Below, one piece after another: positions 59,622-64,000 of a stretch of DNA of 64,000 bases; position 1 is the stretch's first letter, and every line of letters begins with the position of its first letter. The position numbers and the translations under genes were made by a program. The notes beneath the pieces are model-generated. The model was given only the letters and a program-made list of their open reading frames with translations, searched no databases and had not been told where the DNA came from. The DNA comes from Bacteroidales bacterium (GTDB taxonomy: Bacteria; Bacteroidota; Bacteroidia; Bacteroidales; Paludibacteraceae): assembly GCA_015061115.1 (NCBI GenBank), contig SUXE01000006.1, forward strand, positions 64,001-128,000, read 5' to 3'.

Positions 59622-60770
59622 ATGTACCAAGGAAAACATAAATGTGAGACATTGAAAGCGATACGTAAGAAGATTGCGGATGCGAATGAGATCCCATACG
59701 AACCAGTGGTGTGTACACATCAAGGCGATTGTATGGGTACATGTCCTGCGTGTGAATCTGAGATGCGATATATTGAGGATCAGTTGAATATACGCAAGTT
59801 GACAGGCAAAGTTGTGAAGATTGTTGGGCTGGCGACGGCGATGACATTGGCTGCGTGCAATTCCGTCGATCTTTCTATTGATTCCAACAATAACGTAATT
59901 GAAAATGCCGAAACTCCATTTGTTCCAGTTGAAGATGAGGTATATGCAGAAAAAGGTTTTTTTGATGAATTAGTGCATGCGGAATGTCCTAAAGAAAATG
60001 AATCTATTCTTGCATCAAGTCGTTATCCAATGTCTGCTGTTTATGCTGGAGTTGTCGGTACTATTTACGTATCATTCATTGTTGAGGAAGATGGTTCTAT
60101 ATCTAATGTGACAGCGAAAGAATCTGTGTATCCAGATCTGACAAAAGAGGCCGTTCGTGTTGTTCAGAATATGGAGAAATGGAAACCAGCGATGTTAAAT
60201 GGTACACCTGTACGATCAAAATTTCATGTGCCGATTCTTTTTCACTATGATACGCCAGGATTTTGTATTCCACCTAAAGGATGTGACCATGTCAATATAA
60301 ATATCCCTGAAGATGAAGATTTGTATTTTGTTAGAGTAGAAAAAAATGCAGAATATCCAGAGGGAAAAATGGCTCTGTTTGAATATCTTAAACAAAATTT
60401 AGATCATATAAAAATTTCTTCGAGTTCAGAGAAAGAAATATTTCACTATGATCAAATTAATGATCTTATTTGTAATAGAGTTTGGACGGGTGATACATTA
60501 AATCCCAATAGACCACTTAATGGTCATAAAATCTATGATGAATATAATACTCCAATAGACACTGGAGCTTTTCATGAAATTCCTGTTGAATTTATTGTTG
60601 AAAAAAGTGGCTTTCTTTCTAATGTTAAAGTATATGAAAGTGACTCATCTATACATGATGATATACTTCGTGTTATTAAAAAGATGCCAAAATGGAAGCC
60701 TGCAACAATCAGGGATACTGTAGTTCGTTCGAGGTACATTTTGCCAGTGTTATTCAAAATAGACGACTAA
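59622..60770 (+). CDS. four-Cys motif / double TonB C-terminal domain protein, paralogue 3
   Basis: 382 aa. N-terminal CTHQGDCMGTCPAC motif, then a short hydrophobic stretch VVKIVGLATAMTLAAC at about residues 65-80 that ends in a lipobox-like LAAC. Two TonB_C domains follow: about 135-205 (GTIYVSFIVEEDGSIS, MEKWKPA, SKFHVPILF) and about 255-382 (EYPEGKMALFEYLKQN, EFIVEKSGFLS, MPKWKPATI). TonB_C domains normally contact outer-membrane TonB-dependent transporters, but no ExbB/ExbD or transporter genes are near. Only 10 bp separate it from paralogue 4. Confidence 0.85.
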   Translation: MYQGKHKCETLKAIRKKIADANEIPYEPVVCTHQGDCMGTCPACESEMRYIEDQLNIRKLTGKVVKIVGLATAMTLAACNSVDLSIDSNNNVIENAETPFVPVEDEVYAEKGFFDELVHAECPKENESILASSRYPMSAVYAGVVGTIYVSFIVEEDGSISNVTAKESVYPDLTKEAVRVVQNMEKWKPAMLNGTPVRSKFHVPILFHYDTPGFCIPPKGCDHVNINIPEDEDLYFVRVEKNAEYPEGKMALFEYLKQNLDHIKISSSSEKEIFHYDQINDLICNRVWTGDTLNPNRPLNGHKIYDEYNTPIDTGAFHEIPVEFIVEKSGFLSNVKVYESDSSIHDDILRVIKKMPKWKPATIRDTVVRSRYILPVLFKIDD

Positions 60771-60780
60771 TTTTTTGCCT

Positions 60781-61953
60781 ATGTACCAAGGAAAACATAA
60801 ATGCGAGACATTAAAAGCAATTCGTAAGCGGATAGCAGACGCTAATGAAATTCCATACGAACCAGTGGTTTGTACGCACAAAGGTGACTGTATGGGCACA
60901 TGTCCTGCGTGTGAGTCGGAGATGCGTTATATTGAGAATCAGCTTAATATACGCAAGATGGCTGGCAAAGCTGTGAAAATTGTTGGTTTGGCGACGGTTG
61001 TATCTTTGGCAGCGTGTAATTCTACAGACAGTACTTCAATAGTTCCTGATGAAATCAATCAAAAAAAGATAATAAATTGCAATGTTGGTGCTAGAGATGG
61101 AGAAACTCCTTTTATACCTATAGAGGATGAAATCTGTGCTGATTGCAATGGCTTTTTTGATAAAGTGGAACATGCTGTAGCTCCAGATAGTTTGGCATTT
61201 TATTTTTTAACTAATGTACGTTATAGAGATCCTGCAATGTATGAAGGAATTGAAGGTAGTGTTAATATTTCTTTTATTGTGGAGGAAGATGGGTCAATTT
61301 CAAATGTTGTGGTTAAAGATTCTCTATATCCGTGTTTAGATGAAGCGGCGGTTAGTGTGGTGAATGGAATGGAGAAGTGGAAACCTGCAATGTGTAATGG
61401 CAAGCCTGTACGTTCAAGGTTTCATATACCGATTCTTTTCAGATATGAATCATTAGGAGTTTTTATTCCTCCTAAAACGTTTGATCATTGCAAAATCAAT
61501 ATTCCGGACGATCGAGATTTATATTTTGTAAGAGTAGAGAAGCAAGCGGAATTTCCAGGAGGTAAAAAGGCTCTGTTTGAATTCTTAAAAGCAAATTTGG
61601 TCTATTCAAACTCTGATTTGAAAGCAAATTTGGATCCTTATTATCTATATGTTGATTATTGTGATTACGATAATAAGGTTTGGATTTGCAAAGATTTAGG
61701 AAATGGACTTAGTAATACTATCTATGCTGATGACATTCCTTTGGATACAGGCAAATTTTATAGAGTTAATGTGATGTTTGTTGTAGAAAAAGATGGGTCT
61801 TTGTCAAATATACATTCTTCTTGTGATAATCAATTGTTAAAAGAAGAGGCGTTTCGTGTCGTTAAAAAGATGCCGAAATGGAAGCCTGCAACAATCAGGG
61901 ATACGGTAGTTAGATCAAAGTTTAATTTGCCTGTTCTTTTCAAAATAAACTAA
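60781..61953 (+). CDS. four-Cys motif / double TonB C-terminal domain protein, paralogue 4
   Basis: 390 aa starting MYQGKHKCETLKAIRK; the in-frame TTG at 60775 is rejected because every paralogue starts at MYQGK or MNHGK. Cys motif CTHKGDCMGTCPAC, then MAGKAVKIVGLATVVSLAAC, which by itself would be a standard lipoprotein signal if translation began at its Met. Two TonB_C domains at about 145-215 and 265-390 (FVEKDGSLS-type strand VVEKDGSLSNIHSS, MPKWKPATIRDT). Closest to paralogue 5 over its whole length. Confidence 0.85.
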   Translation: MYQGKHKCETLKAIRKRIADANEIPYEPVVCTHKGDCMGTCPACESEMRYIENQLNIRKMAGKAVKIVGLATVVSLAACNSTDSTSIVPDEINQKKIINCNVGARDGETPFIPIEDEICADCNGFFDKVEHAVAPDSLAFYFLTNVRYRDPAMYEGIEGSVNISFIVEEDGSISNVVVKDSLYPCLDEAAVSVVNGMEKWKPAMCNGKPVRSRFHIPILFRYESLGVFIPPKTFDHCKINIPDDRDLYFVRVEKQAEFPGGKKALFEFLKANLVYSNSDLKANLDPYYLYVDYCDYDNKVWICKDLGNGLSNTIYADDIPLDTGKFYRVNVMFVVEKDGSLSNIHSSCDNQLLKEEAFRVVKKMPKWKPATIRDTVVRSKFNLPVLFKIN

Positions 61954-61980
61954 GAAAAAAAAGCAAATAATAGATTATTT

Positions 61981-62000
61981 CGACGGAATGTATTCCGTCG
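61981..62000 (+). promoter_or_regulatory. conserved hairpin in the leader of paralogue 5
   Basis: The same CGACGGAA-TGTA-TTCCGTCG hairpin as at 59583, again followed by ACATGACATCTGAAGCCT and the ATG at 62020. Confidence 0.65.
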
Positions 62001-62019
62001 AACATGACATCTGAAGCCT

Positions 62020-63198
62020 ATGTACCAAGGAAAACATAAATGTGAGACATTAAAAGCAATTCGTAAGCAGATAGCAGACGCTAATGAAATCCCATACGAA
62101 CCAGTGGTTTGTACGCACCAAGGTGACTGTATGGGTACATGTCCTGCATGCGAGTCGGAGATGCGTTATATTGAGGATCAGCTGAACATACGCAAGATGG
62201 CTGGCAAGGCAGTAAAGATTGTTGGTTTGGCGACGGCGATGTCAATGTCTGCGTGTAATATTACAGATAATGTTTCAATACTTCCTGATGAATTAAATCA
62301 AAAAGAATTAGTTTATGACTATATCGGAGACAGAGAGGGGGAAACTCCGTTTATTCCTGTAGAGGATGAAATATGTACTGATTACAGTGTTCTTTTTGAT
62401 ACATTGGAACATGCTGTAGCTCCAGATAGTCTGGCATTTTATTTTATATTTAATGTACATTATAAAGAAGCCGCAATGGTTGAAGGAATTGAAGGTACGG
62501 CCACGATTTCTTTTATTGTTGAGGAAGATGGATCAATTTCAAATGTTGTGGTTAAAGATTCTCTATATCCGTGTTTAGATGAAGAGGCTGTTCGTGTGGT
62601 GAAGGGAATGGAGAAGTGGAAACCTGCAATGTGTAATGGCAAGCCTGTACGTTCAAAGTTCCATGTGCCAATATTTTTCAGGTATGAATCATTAGGATTT
62701 TTTGTCCCTCGAAAAACGTTTGATCATTGCAATATCAATATTCCAGACGATCGAGATTTAAGTTTTGTAAGAGTAGAGAAGCAGGCGGAATTTCCAAGTG
62801 GAAAAAAGGCCTTGTTTGATTTCTTAAAAGAAAATTTAGTCTACTCAAAATCTGATTTAGAAGCACTGGACTCTTATTATTTATATGATAATCAGTTTGA
62901 TTTTGATGATGTTGGTAGATTTTGGGTTTGCAGTGATTTGAGGGAAAGACGTTGTAATACTATCTATGCTGATGACATGCCTTTGGATACAGGCAAGTAT
63001 TATAGTGTTATTGTGGAGTTTGTTGTAGAAAAGGACGGATCTTTGTCAAATATACATTCATCTTGTGATGATCAATTATTAAGAGAAGAGGCCTTTCGAG
63101 TCGTTAAAAAGATGCCGAAATGGAAGCCTGGAACAATTAGGAATACAGCTGTCAGGTCAAACTTTAAATTGCCTGTCCTTTTCAAGTTAGATGAGTGA
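62020..63198 (+). CDS. four-Cys motif / double TonB C-terminal domain protein, paralogue 5
   Basis: 392 aa with the same layout as paralogue 4: CTHQGDCMGTCPAC, MAGKAVKIVGLATAMSMSAC, and TonB_C domains near 145-220 (FIVEEDGSISNVVVKDSLYP, CLDEEAVRVVKGMEKWKPAM) and 265-392 (AEFPSGKKALFDFLKENL, EFVVEKDGSLS, MPKWKPG). It differs from paralogue 4 mostly in the linker and second domain, which suggests a recent duplication followed by divergence of the periplasmic part. Confidence 0.85.
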   Translation: MYQGKHKCETLKAIRKQIADANEIPYEPVVCTHQGDCMGTCPACESEMRYIEDQLNIRKMAGKAVKIVGLATAMSMSACNITDNVSILPDELNQKELVYDYIGDREGETPFIPVEDEICTDYSVLFDTLEHAVAPDSLAFYFIFNVHYKEAAMVEGIEGTATISFIVEEDGSISNVVVKDSLYPCLDEEAVRVVKGMEKWKPAMCNGKPVRSKFHVPIFFRYESLGFFVPRKTFDHCNINIPDDRDLSFVRVEKQAEFPSGKKALFDFLKENLVYSKSDLEALDSYYLYDNQFDFDDVGRFWVCSDLRERRCNTIYADDMPLDTGKYYSVIVEFVVEKDGSLSNIHSSCDDQLLREEAFRVVKKMPKWKPGTIRNTAVRSNFKLPVLFKLDE

Positions 63199-63241
63199 TA
63201 TAGAAAAATAGTTGATAATCAATACGAAATAAAAGAATCTT

Positions 63242-64000
63242 ATGAACCATGGAAAACCAATATGTGATACATTAAAGTCCATCCGCAAACAGATCGCAGA
63301 TGCCAATGACATCCCATATGCACCTATTAAATGTGCACTTGAGGAAGATTGTCTTGGCACATGCCCTACATGTGAGTCGGAGATGCGTTATATAGAGGAT
63401 CAGCTGAACATACGTAAAATGGCTGGCAAAGCTGTGAAGATTGTTGGGCTGGCGACGGTGATGACATTGGCATCGTGCAATGATGTTCAACATTCTCAAC
63501 CACAACCATCAGGTGAGAACAATGCCGTCGATACTATAAAATTGGATTCTGTGTCTGCAGATTCTTCTTTTGAAGGGATAAGTGAACCTATAGATACTCC
63601 TCCGCCTCCACCACCATTACCAGATGTAATTCCATGTCCTGGATATCATCCGACTAAAGAGGAAATGGATTCCTGGGATGCAATAGATGAAGCACGAGAA
63701 GATACGGCGATTTTTTCAATAGTAGAGGAGAAAGCTCAATATCCACAAGGAACAGATTCGCTAAAGGCATTTATTCTGAATAATTTAAAATATCCTTCAG
63801 ATGCGTGTGTTCAAGGACGTGTGGTTATAGCTTTTGTTGTTGAGAAAGACGGCTCTATTACCAATGTTGATATCGTTCGAAGTGTTCATCCTGCTTTTGA
63901 TGAAGAGGCGGTACGTTTTGTGAGCATGATGCCAAAGTGGATTCCAGCAAAGAATAATGGAAAAATTGTCAGAAGCAGATATTATTTGCCTATCTTGTTA
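63242..64000 (+). CDS. four-Cys motif / TonB C-terminal domain protein, paralogue 6 (cut by window end)
   Basis: 253 visible residues starting MNHGKPICDTLKSIRKQIAD. The motif here reads CALEEDCLGTCPTC, with the same cysteine spacing but changed residues between, so the cysteines are what is conserved. MAGKAVKIVGLATVMTLASC follows, then a proline-rich linker (DTPPPPPPLPD) as in classical TonB proteins, and one TonB_C domain (AQYPQGTDSLKAFILNNLKY, VIAFVVEKDGSIT, MPKWIPA). The frame runs past the right edge near the expected end of the domain. Confidence 0.85.
   Translation, partial: MNHGKPICDTLKSIRKQIADANDIPYAPIKCALEEDCLGTCPTCESEMRYIEDQLNIRKMAGKAVKIVGLATVMTLASCNDVQHSQPQPSGENNAVDTIKLDSVSADSSFEGISEPIDTPPPPPPLPDVIPCPGYHPTKEEMDSWDAIDEAREDTAIFSIVEEKAQYPQGTDSLKAFILNNLKYPSDACVQGRVVIAFVVEKDGSITNVDIVRSVHPAFDEEAVRFVSMMPKWIPAKNNGKIVRSRYYLPILL

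Overview
The window is a chromosomal segment of a Bacteroidota bacterium, most likely order Bacteroidales. It is AT-rich, and many promoters carry the -7 element TAnnTTTG typical of this phylum. Shine-Dalgarno sites are weak or absent. Three giant secreted proteins end in type IX secretion system (T9SS) sorting domains, so the organism should have a working T9SS, which human-gut Bacteroides usually lack. No rRNA, tRNA, integrase, transposase or CRISPR array was seen, and genus and species cannot be fixed from the sequence alone.

Layout. 1-2322 (minus): obgE, a small lipoprotein and an MBL-fold hydrolase that runs off the left edge. 2533-9364: a 1910-aa T9SS type A surface protein followed by an outer-membrane barrel. 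9368-17108: a ThiF/MoeB-type E1 enzyme, a secreted coiled-coil-tailed protein, ligA, a DUF6913-like protein, two family 2 glycosyltransferases around a small orphan protein, and a TIGR02757 protein. 17370-26095 (minus): a second pair of the same kind, a 2615-aa leucine-rich-repeat T9SS protein followed by a barrel. 26096-27096: a 1-kb gene-free region with short direct repeats, a hairpin and a terminator. 27097-36098: MATE exporter, candidate small RNA, hisS, GH3 glycosidase, a FISUMP-like secreted protein, NUDIX, folK, an ABM monooxygenase and a DUF4349 lipoprotein. 36440-41641: a 1733-aa T9SS type B protein with seven near-identical Ig-like repeats. 41815-51818: a stand-alone polyvalent-type kinase, a membrane protein and its decayed duplicate, trmD, ileS, a DUF3791/DUF3990/DUF3791 toxin-antitoxin-like operon, and two proteins of unknown function. 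51896-58238: a capsule-type glycosyltransferase, a five-LysM receptor-like protein with a partner barrel, and an IMP dehydrogenase. 58543-64000: six tandem paralogues that join a four-cysteine N-terminal motif to periplasmic TonB C-terminal domains; the last one is cut by the window edge.

Housekeeping genes for translation (ileS, hisS, trmD, obgE), replication (ligA), folate (folK) and GMP synthesis (guaB) are interleaved with an unusually large investment in the cell surface. The most interesting material is the tandem TonB-domain family, the repeated arrangement of giant T9SS cargo with a barrel gene, the DUF3990 cassette, and a dispersed intergenic element of two hairpins whose first stem shows compensatory base changes. 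Boundaries are reliable for the conserved genes. Functions of the surface proteins and non-coding candidates are inference.
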